Positions 29,285 to 39,257 of a stretch of DNA of 53,796 bases are shown here, one piece after another. How positions within the stretch are numbered: the stretch's first letter is position 1; the number at the start of each line of letters is the position of its first letter. Both the position numbers and the translations under genes were made by a program. The stretch lies in the NCBI GenBank assembly GCA_001970955.1, contig MPUH01000448.1, positions 1 through 53,796 on the forward strand. The letters run 5' to 3'. Source of the DNA: Stentor coeruleus. Taxonomy: Eukaryota > Ciliophora > Heterotrichea > Heterotrichida > Stentoridae. The notes beneath the pieces were generated by a model. The model did no database searches. It had not been told where the DNA came from and saw only the letters and a program-made list of their open reading frames with translations.

Positions 29285-30211
29285 CTATTTAGTAGTATTA
29301 ATTATTAATCCTTCATGATTTTTACCTTCTTCATCATACTCATCAAGTAAGTTTACTGATGAAAAGCTCCCAAAAAGCATCTGAGAATTCCTATAGCTCA
29401 CCTGGCTGAGCATAGTTAGCCTTCCTTTAGTGACCTTTTTAGCCGAGTTATTCATAGCAAAAATTGCCGCATTAAAAAAACCATGAAGACCAAAAATGCT
29501 TAAAGCTATAGAATAAATTGGAGTATACGAACATTCTTTATCAGCAATTTGAATAACCCTAGTAATAATAATAGGGAGTATATCAAGAAGCATAATAACT
29601 GGATATATACTTGTACGTTTAAGTAAAAATGCTTGACGTTTATCTAATTTCATCTCAAGAAAGGTTTGATAAGTTCTGATAAAAGTAAATAAAGATATAA
29701 GGACAATGAGCATTCCTGGCAAATACACTAATAAACTTCTCCATAAAAATCCTGAATAATCTGCTTTGATACTACAAACAGTGCCTTGAACACCATAACT
29801 ATCTGTTATAATTGGCAACATAAAAAGTCCAGGGACTATAATACAAGATAATATAACCCATATTTTGAAGTACTTTTCAAATTCGGTAACAGAAAGAAGA
29901 ACTACTTGATATAAAGTTATAGATATGCTAGCTGACCACATAACTGTTGTTATTAGGGTTGCTTGGAGGATAACTCCGATTATGACTTTTAAAGGAATGT
30001 TGTCGAGATCTTGGCAAGGGACTAATAGAAGAAATGAACGTATTAGGTCAGATAATGATATACAAAGGACGAGCTTGTTGAAATAACCTTGAAGTTCTTT
30101 ATAGGAATAATAGATGACTATTATGTAAATACATCCAAAGATGCTTAATATTGAGCATGGGATTAGACCGTAATAATATACTTCTACAGCTCCGTTTTCC
30201 CAGCAAGCCAT
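29285..30211 (-). CDS. Seven-helix receptor, cluster member 4
   Basis: 308 residues, the most diverged of the four. Loop 2 reads CSIKADYSGFLWR, the third intracellular loop is LEMKLDKRQAFLLKR, and TM7 has LHGFFNAAIFAMNNSAKK. The N-terminus is MACWENGAVEVYYYG, and the C-terminal 60 residues are Ser-rich and acidic, as expected for a phosphorylated tail. The family call is as for the other three: class E/GCR1-like. Its upstream region carries the duplication at 30238-30484, so the real 5' flank is about 124 bases shorter than shown. Confidence 0.85.
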   Translation of the reverse strand: MACWENGAVEVYYYGLIPCSILSIFGCIYIIVIYYSYKELQGYFNKLVLCISLSDLIRSFLLLVPCQDLDNIPLKVIIGVILQATLITTVMWSASISITLYQVVLLSVTEFEKYFKIWVILSCIIVPGLFMLPIITDSYGVQGTVCSIKADYSGFLWRSLLVYLPGMLIVLISLFTFIRTYQTFLEMKLDKRQAFLLKRTSIYPVIMLLDILPIIITRVIQIADKECSYTPIYSIALSIFGLHGFFNAAIFAMNNSAKKVTKGRLTMLSQVSYRNSQMLFGSFSSVNLLDEYDEEGKNHEGLIINTTK

Positions 30212-31639
30212 ATTATAAGGAAATTATACATTGGAATTAATAAGTTGAGAAAGAGTTTTTGGATTTTTAGGATTATTTTGGATACTTTTGTATGAGAGAA
30301 TCGATTTTTTCTAGTGAGGATTAGGAGTTGTAGTTTTTTTTGTGATTAGAAGGTTGGAGANTAATAAGTTGAGAAAGAGTTTTTTGATTTTTAGGATTAT
30401 TTTAGATACTTTTATATGAAAGAATCGATTTTTTCTAGTGAGGATTAGGAGTTGTAGTTTTTTTTGTGATTAGAAGGTTGGAGATTTTTATTTTAATGGT
30501 GTTTCTGATTAAAAAGAACCTTTTTGGATGTGAGGATACTTTGGTTAGTAAGAGATCTGCTAGAGAAAAAGAGGATTTTTAAAATCTAAATATACTTTGC
30601 AGCTACGAAATTATAACAGATTTTAAAGATTACTTTAAAAAATATTACTTCTTTAATTATTATACTCTGAAAGTCAAGAAAAATAGCATTATAGTCACTG
30701 ATATTTGTTAAAATAAGCTACTTGTAATTCCTAAATTATTAATTGGTTTTTCTTTTAATAGTTAAGTTGTTGTGAAAAATACAATAGTTTCGCAAATATA
30801 AAATTATTATTTAGGATAGCTAATGCAATTAAAATACATTCTAAGATAATAATTTATTTATAAGATACACTAATACATCGTTATAAAATTAATAAATAAC
30901 AGTATAAGATTCCAGAAGCCTTAAGAAATGAACAAAATTGAAAAATATTCTAATTTGCATAGCTCTGGTTTTACAATCATTAGTATCTGAAGAGCATTTA
31001 AAAGTGTTAAAATTATAATCAGAGGATAATTACTTTATATATTTACAATTAAAGGGTATAGAAAAACTTTTTCTAAGAGAATTTCATTTTTACAATCAGC
31101 TAGTTCAAGATTACCATTAAGTGCATTATATAAACACAAATGCTACTTTGTTTCATGCAACATTAAAAGCATATTTATATAATATTAGAAATGTAATACC
31201 CTTCTCCTAAGCATAAAATATACAAATATCGCATCCACCCAGATATATAAAAAATCTTAGTCACTACAGATTCCTATTAAAGTCCTAATAGAATGTGTAA
31301 TTTAATCAAAAACCTATAAATATTTGCCAATAAACTTAAGATATATAAAAAAATCATAATAAATAGTCTTAAATAAACATCAAAAAATATATGTGAAAAC
31401 AAATCTCAAACAAAATTGCCTAATTTTGATATCCTTTCAACTTTGCTACAGAAATCGTATTTATTTTTTATATTATTACATATATAAACAATATTCAAAT
31501 TAAATCTTCTATCTTCATATATTTACAATAATAGTATTTTCACAGTAATTCAGTTTGATTAAAAGAAGTATAATCATTTCATTAAATCCCAATTAACTAA
31601 AATCTCTTTTATATTTTTAAGTTCATTATAATTTCTTTA
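30212..31639. other. Long divergent intergenic region
   Basis: Includes a 123-base assembly duplication, then about 1.1 kb of AT-rich DNA with stops in all frames. It becomes A/C-rich near the oxidase start. I see no gene or relic in it. Confidence 0.5.
30238..30484. repeat. Assembly duplication around N (30361), two variants
   Basis: Copies 30238-30360 and 30362-30484 (123 bases each) differ at four sites, consistent with haplotype differences. Non-coding. Confidence 0.9.
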
Positions 31640-32947
31640 ATGAAAGATGAGAAAATTGTAATTATTGGAGGTGGGGTTATCGGATGTTCAACAGCTTGGA
31701 TGATAAAAAGATTAAACCCTGGCTGCAAAGTTGTAATACTTGAAAAATCTAATGGTATAGCTCAAGAATGTTCATTCCAAAATGGAGGGATCCTCTCATA
31801 TAGTACGCATAGTCCATGGGATGGTTTTTCAATACTAAATAAAGTTTTTAATGGAATAAACGAGCCTGATTCTTGTTATTCTATGAACCCTAGTCTGTTT
31901 ATTACTATAGATTTTTGGATTTGGGCCTGGAGGTTCTTTTGGAATTCATTTTCAGGATATGACAAAAGAGATGATAACATTTTCACACTTGCCAAAAGGA
32001 CAAATGAAATACACAGTTTTTTAAAATATGAGATTGCATGGAAGTATAAAAATTTCTATGAAGAGTACATGGGCAGTGATAATGGCTTAGTTGAAGTTTA
32101 TAGTACGATAAGAGGGTTTCGAAAAGCTGAAATAAAGGGTTTGAAAATCAAAAAAAGATACAACGAAAATTTCAATGCTTATTCATCAAGAGAATTTTGT
32201 GTTGAGTTTGAACCATCTATAATTGAATGGAACCAAGAAATAACAGGGTGCCAAAAAAACATCTCAGAGCTCCATTCTGCGCACAATTCATACATACTAT
32301 CAAAAAACCTATTAAATTTAGCTTTATCTCAAGGTGCTACTATACAATGCAATGCTGATGTTGAATCTTTTCAAATAAAAGATAAAAAAATAATCTCACT
32401 CCGATTGAAAAATGGCCGAGAAATTAAAGGCGACAAATTTATTATATGCTGTGGAGTAGGAAGTAGGAAAATTGGTAAAATTTTAGGATGGACTCCACCT
32501 ATCTGGCCTGTAAAAGGTTATACATTTAACTTGGTAACAAGTAAAAAATTCAAAAATTCATTATATTTAGAAGGAGAATTCCCTATATATTTAGCCAACA
32601 TGGGAAGTTTTTATAGGATTTCAGGGTTTTGTGAGTTTGCAACAATAAAAGATAAAGATATATCTCAAGAAAAATGCTATGTTATCTTTAATATTATTAA
32701 GAAAATATTGAATTTACAAGATGGAGAGATTACAAACTTTTGGGCATGTCAAAGACCTGTTTCAGTTGATGATTTACCTATTATTGGCCAGTTTCCTGGT
32801 ATACAAAATGCTTATATCAATGCTGGACATGGTAGTAAAGGGAGTATTTTGTCTTTAGGAAGTGCAGAAATTATGGCTCATATTGTTTTGGGCAAGGTAC
32901 CTTTGAGTGATCCAAAGCCTTTTGATCCTAGAAGATTCTGGATTTAA
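31640..32947 (+). CDS. D-amino-acid dehydrogenase-like FAD oxidoreductase
   Basis: 435 residues of the DAO/DadA fold. It opens with the FAD dinucleotide motif IVIIGGGVIGCS (about 6-17), then an E at the end of beta-2 (VVILEKS) and the DadA-like QNGGILSYSTHSPW. The middle has WPVKGYTFNL. The C-terminus has ACQRPVSVDDLPIIG and NAGHGSKGSILSLGSA, the second FAD-contact block. Likely reaction: oxidative deamination of D-amino acids to keto acids, with FAD passing electrons on. The overall pattern is that of bacterial DadA-type enzymes rather than peroxisomal DAO. There is no targeting peptide and no intron. Bacterial origin by transfer is possible but unproven. Confidence 0.87.
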   Translation: MKDEKIVIIGGGVIGCSTAWMIKRLNPGCKVVILEKSNGIAQECSFQNGGILSYSTHSPWDGFSILNKVFNGINEPDSCYSMNPSLFITIDFWIWAWRFFWNSFSGYDKRDDNIFTLAKRTNEIHSFLKYEIAWKYKNFYEEYMGSDNGLVEVYSTIRGFRKAEIKGLKIKKRYNENFNAYSSREFCVEFEPSIIEWNQEITGCQKNISELHSAHNSYILSKNLLNLALSQGATIQCNADVESFQIKDKKIISLRLKNGREIKGDKFIICCGVGSRKIGKILGWTPPIWPVKGYTFNLVTSKKFKNSLYLEGEFPIYLANMGSFYRISGFCEFATIKDKDISQEKCYVIFNIIKKILNLQDGEITNFWACQRPVSVDDLPIIGQFPGIQNAYINAGHGSKGSILSLGSAEIMAHIVLGKVPLSDPKPFDPRRFWI

Positions 32948-33123
32948 TAAGATTAAAGTTAAGATAAGGTATGTTATAAGACTGATATAGGCTTTTAGTG
33001 TTTTAAATGTTTAGGAATTCAGATAGAAGGGTTTAAGGTTTAAATAAAGGTTTTTTGTATTTTTTTAGATTATTATTAAGGTATTTGGCTAATGCTTGAA
33101 ATTATAATTTGATGCTATTGGGT

Positions 33124-34410
33124 TTATTGCAGCGATAGAGAAGTTTGAATTATTAGATGAGAAGGATGATTTTTCCTATACTGTGGGTCAAGTAATTCAT
33201 TAACTCCAGCATTAATTTCAACCTCATTCCAGTCAAAAAGTGCAGGTAAAGACCTTCCACTTGGAAGTCGACAATTCTCACTTCTTAACTCATCAAAAAA
33301 TGGATGTTGCAATGCTTGTAAAGCTGTATATCTTTTTGAAGGTAGTATTACTAGCACTTTATCTAAAAAGTCATACATTTCTTCAAATTCCCCATTAAAA
33401 ACCCTACTCCAAGAGCTTCTTCTTAAATCTGGAAGTTTTACATGTAAAAAATTACTATTAATTTCTGATATCTCATCTTTACTAGGAGTTCCAAGGATTT
33501 TAATAATTTCTACAAGTTGGTCTGAAGGAGATTTGCCATAAAACAAAGGCAAACCAAGTGCCATTTCTGCTATAACACATCCTGCACTCCACACATCAGA
33601 TATGCAATCATAAGTTTGACTGCCCATGATCATTTCAGGTGACCTGTAATATCTTGAGCATATATAAGAAACATTTGTTTCATTAGGAACAAGGTTTTTT
33701 GCACAACCAAAATCACATACAACCAGTTTATAACTCAGAGGATCCACTAATAAATTCTGTGGCTTAATATCCCTATGACATACCTTCAATAATTCACAAT
33801 ACATTAACCCTCTTAGCATCTGATACGCATATACCTTAATAACAATTAAAGGCATTTTTTTATATCCACAGTAATTCTGTATAATATCAAGTAAATTTAA
33901 AGGATAATAATCCATAACTAAATGTAAATAATTTTCATATTCCCGACCTGAAGATACTATAAAAGTATCAATAAGACCAACGATATTAGAATGTCTGAGT
34001 TTTTTCATGATTTCAAGTTCTCGGTTTTTATATCTGAGGTCTTGAAGGACTTTTTTAACAGCAACTTTATATCTATATCTTGGGTGTGAGGATTGAAAAA
34101 CAGTTCCAAATGCTCCACTTCCTAAAGTTTTTTCTAAAGGGTAAAGATTTTGTTTGAGAACTTTTGATAAAGTTGGAGATTTACGGGAATTAGGCTGCTT
34201 ATGAGGACTTAAGGGTTTTTTTGGACTCAGTGGCTTTTTAGGACTGACTTTTAGAGGACTGATGGTCTTACGGGGACTATGAAGTTTACTTGGATTTATG
34301 CTTTTTGTAGGCGCATCAAGATTGGATATTGAGTTATTTGGAAGGAAGACTGAGTTGCTTTTTTTATGTTTCAAAGTTTTAAGCATATTTGTGGATTTAT
34401 TAGATCTCAT
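33124..34410 (-). CDS. GSK3/shaggy-like protein kinase with SPKK-rich N-terminus
   Basis: 428 residues. Residues 1-90 are basic and carry repeated Ser-Pro-Lys/Arg motifs (HSPRK, SPLK, SPKKPLSPKKPLSP), then a complete kinase domain: GSGAFGTVFQ, VAVKK, H212-RDIKPQNLL, CDFGCAK and the GSK3 signature VSYICSRYYRSPE. Y249 corresponds to the tyrosine autophosphorylated in GSK3-beta (Tyr216). GSK3 enzymes prefer primed substrates and regulate metabolism, microtubules and patterning. In Stentor-like cells cortical polarity roles are conceivable but inferred. The C-terminal extension after the kinase is short. It is convergent with the oxidase gene. Confidence 0.95.
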   Translation of the reverse strand: MRSNKSTNMLKTLKHKKSNSVFLPNNSISNLDAPTKSINPSKLHSPRKTISPLKVSPKKPLSPKKPLSPHKQPNSRKSPTLSKVLKQNLYPLEKTLGSGAFGTVFQSSHPRYRYKVAVKKVLQDLRYKNRELEIMKKLRHSNIVGLIDTFIVSSGREYENYLHLVMDYYPLNLLDIIQNYCGYKKMPLIVIKVYAYQMLRGLMYCELLKVCHRDIKPQNLLVDPLSYKLVVCDFGCAKNLVPNETNVSYICSRYYRSPEMIMGSQTYDCISDVWSAGCVIAEMALGLPLFYGKSPSDQLVEIIKILGTPSKDEISEINSNFLHVKLPDLRRSSWSRVFNGEFEEMYDFLDKVLVILPSKRYTALQALQHPFFDELRSENCRLPSGRSLPALFDWNEVEINAGVNELLDPQYRKNHPSHLIIQTSLSLQ

Positions 34411-35432
34411 AGGATTTGTGATAATAGGCTTAGTATAGTAATTAATGAATTTAGAGTTGGGAGATTTTGAGGGAATGCTAGTGGAGCTTGATTTTAATGA
34501 GAATTTTTACAGAATTTAGGCTTGGGATGGATTCGTTGGATAGTAGGAATCATACCAGGAAACTTTTTTTATGATATTTATGGTTATGTATAAACTATTG
34601 AACTGCATTTTATCAAGTATTAGTTTTTGATGTCCTAAATTTTTTATATGTTTATATTTTTTGTATATAAAACCACAGATTTTTCCTTTTTGTTCTATGA
34701 TATTTTAATATATAGTGAGATAGTATAATTAAATAGATGAGAGAAGAATTTGATAGATTATGTGAGAAATTACAAGGAAATAGACTAAATAATGATATNT
34801 GATAGATTATGTGAGAAATTACAAGGAAATAGACTAAATAATGATATTTTAGCTTTGGAGGTATGAGTAGTGAGAGAATTAGGAAGATTTAATAACGACT
34901 ATAGACATTTTTAGTGCTAAAGTTTATTATGGATTTCCTTTAAGGAAGCTGGTGTGAGTAATTTAGGAGTAATAAAAGTATTTATAGTAACAATATGATA
35001 TAAAATATTGATTTATTACATTTATAGAAGTTATGATGGTACTCAACATTTGTGGTGAAGTAAGGGTATTATCAACCTTAAATATAAATCCTCAATAAAT
35101 TAACTAGTTTATTTGATTTAAGTTTACCCCAAAAATGCTTTATAAACTTTTTAATTTCTTTCTAATAGTATCTTTAGCATAAAAAGTATTGAAAAGTTAT
35201 GTCAAAGCTTATACAATGCCAAAATCAATATCAAAAAGTCAAAATCTGCCAAAAAACCATAAAAAATCCCTAAAAGCACAAAAAAATCCCTAAACCTACA
35301 AAATTCCCCAAAAAACCTCTAAAAATCTCATCTGCCTCACAAACCCATCAAAACTTCCAAATCATGTCAAAAATTTACCAACTTCCAAAAACCCTTTCAA
35401 ATCCTGACAATTTCTAATAAAAGTTAAGTTTT
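34411..35432. other. Intergenic with assembly duplication and A/C-rich 3' flank
   Basis: Contains a 48-base duplication around the N at 34799. From 35200 to 35430 the plus strand is extremely poor in G and T (runs such as aaaatccctaaa and aaaaaacc), the downstream flank of the minus-strand eS26 gene. No gene seen. Confidence 0.55.
34751..34847. repeat. Assembly duplication around N (34799)
   Basis: Identical 48-base copies at 34751-34798 and 34800-34847. Non-coding. Confidence 0.92.
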
Positions 35433-35774
35433 CTAATTAGTCACTGTCTTAGGCTCCTCTTCTCTCTTGAAAATCCTCACAGGTGGTGCTCTCGACCTCC
35501 TCACTTCATGGTTTCTAACTCTGACAACTCTTAAATGAATGCCACAGGAAATGCAGTACTGAAGCTTAGTATAAAGTTTAGGAATACTGAAATTCTCAAA
35601 AGCTCTATTGTCCTTAATATCTCTTAAACTTGAAGCATCGACCATGTTTCTCACTGTGTATCGTTTAATAGCCTTATCTTTAGGTACTATTCTTCCACAA
35701 TGAGTACAAGGGACTCCACCAGTGTGTCCTCTGTTTTTCTTGCTTCGGCCACCATTTCTCCGTTTCTTTGGCAT
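35433..35774 (-). CDS. RPS26: Small-subunit ribosomal protein eS26
   Basis: 113 residues, the normal length for eS26. It begins MPKKRRNGGRSKKNRGH, followed by the zinc-site pairs CTHC (23-26) and CISC (about 74-77), with VPKDKAIKRYTVRN, IPKLYTKLQYC and RAPPVR, all family hallmarks. The protein sits near the mRNA exit channel of the 40S subunit. It is intronless and should be highly expressed. It shares a 76-base divergent intergenic stretch with the gene at 35851, so both promoters must be extremely compact or shared. Confidence 0.97.
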   Translation of the reverse strand: MPKKRRNGGRSKKNRGHTGGVPCTHCGRIVPKDKAIKRYTVRNMVDASSLRDIKDNRAFENFSIPKLYTKLQYCISCGIHLRVVRVRNHEVRRSRAPPVRIFKREEEPKTVTN

Positions 35775-35850
35775 TTATTACACCATAATTTTCCTTATTA
35801 AAATTAGCCTATCTTACCATAAAAACTTATCTAATCTTAACATATGGAAA

Positions 35851-36561
35851 ATGATATTATTCCGACTGATTCTCGGCCTTCTCAAACGTGATGCAAGGTT
35901 CAAAGCTTTAGACAAGACTTCAATTCCTTTTTACGACCGAGTCATGGAGATCATCCCAAAACTCAACCGTAAACTTCCATCAAAATTCTCTAGAGCTTTA
36001 ATAGCCCGTCATTATTTCAACAAATATCGTTCACCTTTATACCCTTTGCTATCTAAATTAAAAACCTTAAGATGGTCTTTTAGATTAAGACTATCTAAAA
36101 AAATCCAAGAATCTTTATATATAAGTTCATATAAACCTCGTTTTTGGAAATATTTCGGCTGGTTTATTTTTGGAATTTATGCTGGGGATAATATATGTCA
36201 TATAGAAAGCTATCCAGGTCATGAAAGCTGGTCAAAGAACTATTTTTTGTATCCTAGAACACATTGGATGCTACCTTATATTATTGAAGATACACATACT
36301 AAAGGGTCTGATGATTATTTTAAAAAAGATAGCTTGGCGCTAGGAGTTGATAGGATGATAACTAAAGGGATTCAAGATAAGGAAATGGATCCTTTAAGTT
36401 GGATGGTACTTGGTGCAAGATTTGCCTCGATGCAGGAGTCGGAGTTTAGTTATTTAGCTTTTCAGATGGCACATATGAAGGATCATCAGAAAATTGGAGG
36501 TAATTCGATGCAACCGATTGAAGGTATGGATGCCTCAAGGTTTTTTAGTAAGGATAATTAG
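35851..36561 (+). CDS. Conserved-looking hypothetical protein, possibly mitochondrial
   Basis: 236 residues from the ATG at 35851. The open frame extends upstream to 35722, but that part overlaps the eS26 coding region and is a shadow. The first 40 residues are basic and hydrophobic with few acids (MILFRLILGLLKRDARFK), compatible with a mitochondrial presequence. One hydrophobic segment lies around 106-118 (FGWFIFGIYAG). The C-terminal half is soluble and contains DPLSWMVLGARFASMQESE. No family is recognised. In ciliates such proteins are often lineage-specific subunits of respiratory complexes, which is only a guess here. Divergent to RPS26, which hints at housekeeping expression. Confidence 0.75.
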   Translation: MILFRLILGLLKRDARFKALDKTSIPFYDRVMEIIPKLNRKLPSKFSRALIARHYFNKYRSPLYPLLSKLKTLRWSFRLRLSKKIQESLYISSYKPRFWKYFGWFIFGIYAGDNICHIESYPGHESWSKNYFLYPRTHWMLPYIIEDTHTKGSDDYFKKDSLALGVDRMITKGIQDKEMDPLSWMVLGARFASMQESEFSYLAFQMAHMKDHQKIGGNSMQPIEGMDASRFFSKDN

Positions 36562-37150
36562 ATTTATGAGATGGGATATTGGGTTTTGAAGTATTTTTTA
36601 ATTAGGTAAGAGATGAGGAGTTCTTTTGGAAATATAGAGAGATTCTGAGAATAAATAATATTATATTTAGATGATTAACTTAGGAGTTAAAATACAGTAA
36701 GGTTGCTAATTATTAGTGAAAGTTATGATAAATGTATAAATATATTTTTATGAATTATTTTAGTTGAATCTAGGTTTATTTAGAGTAGAGTTTTTATTTT
36801 TTAATTTGGTAAAGATGCTCATTTTTCATAAATGATTGTTTTAGGTGATCGAAATAATTATCACAAAAATAAATCCTAGTAAACTCTTGGGTATAACTTT
36901 ATATATGATTTTTGATATTTTATTATAAAAGCAGTTTACTTAGTATAATGCTAATAAACAATAAATTAAGATACTTGTTCTACTTTAAACAAGAAAAATT
37001 ATCCTTGGAGGTTCTTAGATGATTATATAAATATAATAAGCATGATGATAAATTGGTAGTATCCTAGCGATAAATCATACATTTCCAATATCAAATCGCA
37101 CAAATTCTCATTAAAAACCCCTTTGAAGCCTCATAAATCCACATAAATTA
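36562..37150. other. Intergenic between convergent genes, no gene seen
   Basis: G/T-rich after the upstream stop, then AT-rich, then A/C-rich next to the minus-strand gene. Nothing else recognised. Confidence 0.5.
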
Positions 37151-37804
37151 TTATCTTTTAAAAACCTTATTCTTAACAGAACTGTAAAATTTAACAGTAG
37201 TAGTCGTGCATGATTTATAAAAAGAAGAAGGTACTTCATAAGTCCCAGGTCCAGGTGTACTAGGTCTAGCTTTATTATCCTTAGACCTTGAGCCAACTCC
37301 AAACGTGATTTCCGTATAATTTCCTTTATCCTGTAAACGATATCTAGGGTTATAAGCTCCAGGTGGTGGGGAGCAACACCTAACTTTATCAACAATTTTT
37401 GGTCTAAACGTGAATTTTGGTGCATCTTTACATAATGATGAAGCTACATCATAACTTCCTGGCCCAGGGGTATCCGATCTTTGCTGTAATGAAAATTCTC
37501 TTTGATTACCAAGAATAACTGGACCTCGTTTATCAAGATCAAAACATGAAGGGATGCTATATTTGTCTGGAGATGGAGCATCTTTTCCACAAGGATTTGT
37601 TGGTTGCCAACGTTTACCGTATCCAAAACTTGTTGATCTTTTATCTAACGTTGATGGCATTTCTAACAATTCAGGGCATTCGTTCATAGTTTTGTTTCGG
37701 AACCTTCTAGCTTTTGAGAAGCTCCAGTGCACAGAATTTCGGCCTAGTGTCGAAAAACTTGGCGGCCTGTTTTTTCGGCTTTGTGCTAGATTCTGTCTGA
37801 TCAT
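37151..37804 (-). CDS. SHIPPO/STPGR-repeat (CIMAP/ODF3-like) ciliary protein
   Basis: 217 residues with at least three SHIPPO-type repeats: DTPGPGSYDV near 110-119, SPPPGAYNPRY near 144-153, and STPGPGTYEVPSSFY near 181-195. An earlier degenerate one reads APSPDKYSIPS near 76. Proteins of this family (ODF3/CIMAP, CFAP-type) bind along or inside axonemal microtubule doublets, so this is probably a ciliary or cortical microtubule component in this heavily ciliated cell. The N-terminus is Arg/Ser-rich. It is intronless. The repeat spacing (about 35-37 residues) matches the family. Confidence 0.87.
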   Translation of the reverse strand: MIRQNLAQSRKNRPPSFSTLGRNSVHWSFSKARRFRNKTMNECPELLEMPSTLDKRSTSFGYGKRWQPTNPCGKDAPSPDKYSIPSCFDLDKRGPVILGNQREFSLQQRSDTPGPGSYDVASSLCKDAPKFTFRPKIVDKVRCCSPPPGAYNPRYRLQDKGNYTEITFGVGSRSKDNKARPSTPGPGTYEVPSSFYKSCTTTTVKFYSSVKNKVFKR

Positions 37805-38248
37805 TAATTAAATAAATTTTTTTGAAAGTTGATAAGATATACTGAAAATAAACATTTTAGAGAAGAGAAATGGGAAGTTTGTTAGGGTGTTGTTGAAGGG
37901 TTGGTAATTTATGGGTTTTGTAGGATGAAGAAAGATTTTAAGATATTTGAAAAAGATTTTCCTTTGGGTACTTTTGAGGAAGGGTTAAGATATTGATAAG
38001 GATAAATTTATGATTTAGGTGTTAATAGGAAATTATGATTTTTAATAGTTTGTCGAATGGGTAAATAAAATGTTTCCTTTAAATTTTCTGGGTTTATTAA
38101 TAGAAAGGAAATATGCCGCATAAAAGTAAAAAGATTTTATTAAATAGCTTGAAGATATAAATAACTTATATAGCATAAATCGATATTTTATATATAAGCT
38201 AAAATGTAAGATTGAAATAAATTTTGATCATTTTGTACTTATAGTGTA
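37805..38248. other. Upstream flank of the SHIPPO gene, no gene seen
   Basis: G-rich plus strand immediately before the minus-strand gene, then AT-rich up to the inverted repeat of the transposon relic. Confidence 0.5.
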
Positions 38249-38322
38249 AAAATAGGGTATCAATAGAAGGGGCAATTATTTATTTTGAACTTAAAAAACT
38301 CTGTATCTTAAAGAGTTATTAA
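38249..38322 (+). repeat. Left inverted arm of the transposon relic
   Basis: Shares with the reverse complement of 39187-39257 the order tatcaat, caatt.tttatt, aacttaaaaaactct and aaagagttatt, at roughly 80% identity by eye. Confidence 0.8.
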
Positions 38323-39186
38323 AAATAATTATTGGGAACAATTTAATAATGTTTAATTTTTAAAGATTAACCCTATAATTTTTTTCAGTCATTGCTATTC
38401 CCTAGATTTTTCATAATTCAAACTTGAAATTGTAGGGCGCAAGAAGAATTCAAAAATTATCTTACTATATGATTAACTAAAAATGCTAAAATTAGCTTAG
38501 GTGTGTATAGGATTATTCAATAAATAATGCAATGAATTGCTCTTCATTAAATTAGCTTTCTACCCTTAAAAAAGATAATAATATAGATGATGGCTATATT
38601 TAGAAATGTTTGCATGTGCAGGTTACAAGAAATATTCGTAATGAGTTAATTTTTTGAATTCTAGGTTGAAATTAATTGAGAATATATTGTTAATTTTGTT
38701 TTGGTCTTTAGAAACAATTCAAATGTTCATTGCAAGAAGAATTAGAGTTATAGTTAAATAGGAAAAGAGGAACTTTAGAAAATTTGATAAAAAAGTGGAT
38801 ACTTTCTAGCACATAAAAGCGATAATTGGGAATGATATACTAAAATAAAAAATATTGATATCAGCATCTATGCATATAATATCATCATGCATAAGAATAA
38901 CTTTATTGATGAGCATTATAAGAAATCCATATAAAAATCATTGAAAGTTTATGGTTAAGTTCCAAAGCAAAATTAAGAAAATAGTATGTAACAAGTAAGA
39001 GACTATTTTCCGATTATATGGGGGAGATCATGTGGAAATCAAGATTTACTAAAGAGAATAGTTTTTAAAATATTCTTTTGACTATTTCCTTCTATAAATA
39101 CAGTAAATTATGATAAGCTAAGACTAAAGTATAGTCAAATTAAATTTAATATTGTCGAGTCTCTATCATATAACATTTTTTCTTAG

Positions 39187-39257
39187 TTAATAACTCTTTA
39201 AAATAAAGAGTTTTTTAAGTTTAAATAAACAATTGTCCCTTATATTGATACCTATTT
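39187..39257 (-). repeat. Right inverted arm of the transposon relic
   Basis: Partner of the left arm. It contains a palindrome (aactctttaaaataaagagtt) that is slightly decayed in the left arm. Confidence 0.8.

Larger units (their letters stand above)
38249..39257 (+). mobile_element. Decayed Merlin/ISXO2-type DNA transposon
   Basis: Inverted arms of about 70 bases (38249-38322 and 39187-39257) enclose about 0.86 kb that still reads, on the plus strand and with several stops and a frameshift, as the C-terminal part of a DDE transposase of the Merlin/IS1595 (ISXO2-like) superfamily. The clearest blocks are the His-Lys-Asn-Asn-Phe-Ile-Asp segment at 38890-38910 (family: NHS-x-NF-V-D), then IIESLW at 38937-38954 (family: IE-x-LW), KAKLRK, and the EIMWKSRF block at 39024-39047 (family: EFMWR-x-RF). 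Weaker matches upstream are NAKISLGVYRII and ISIYAYN. No frame survives, so the element is dead. Full Merlin transposases are near 300 residues, which fits the distance between the arms. Confidence 0.72.
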
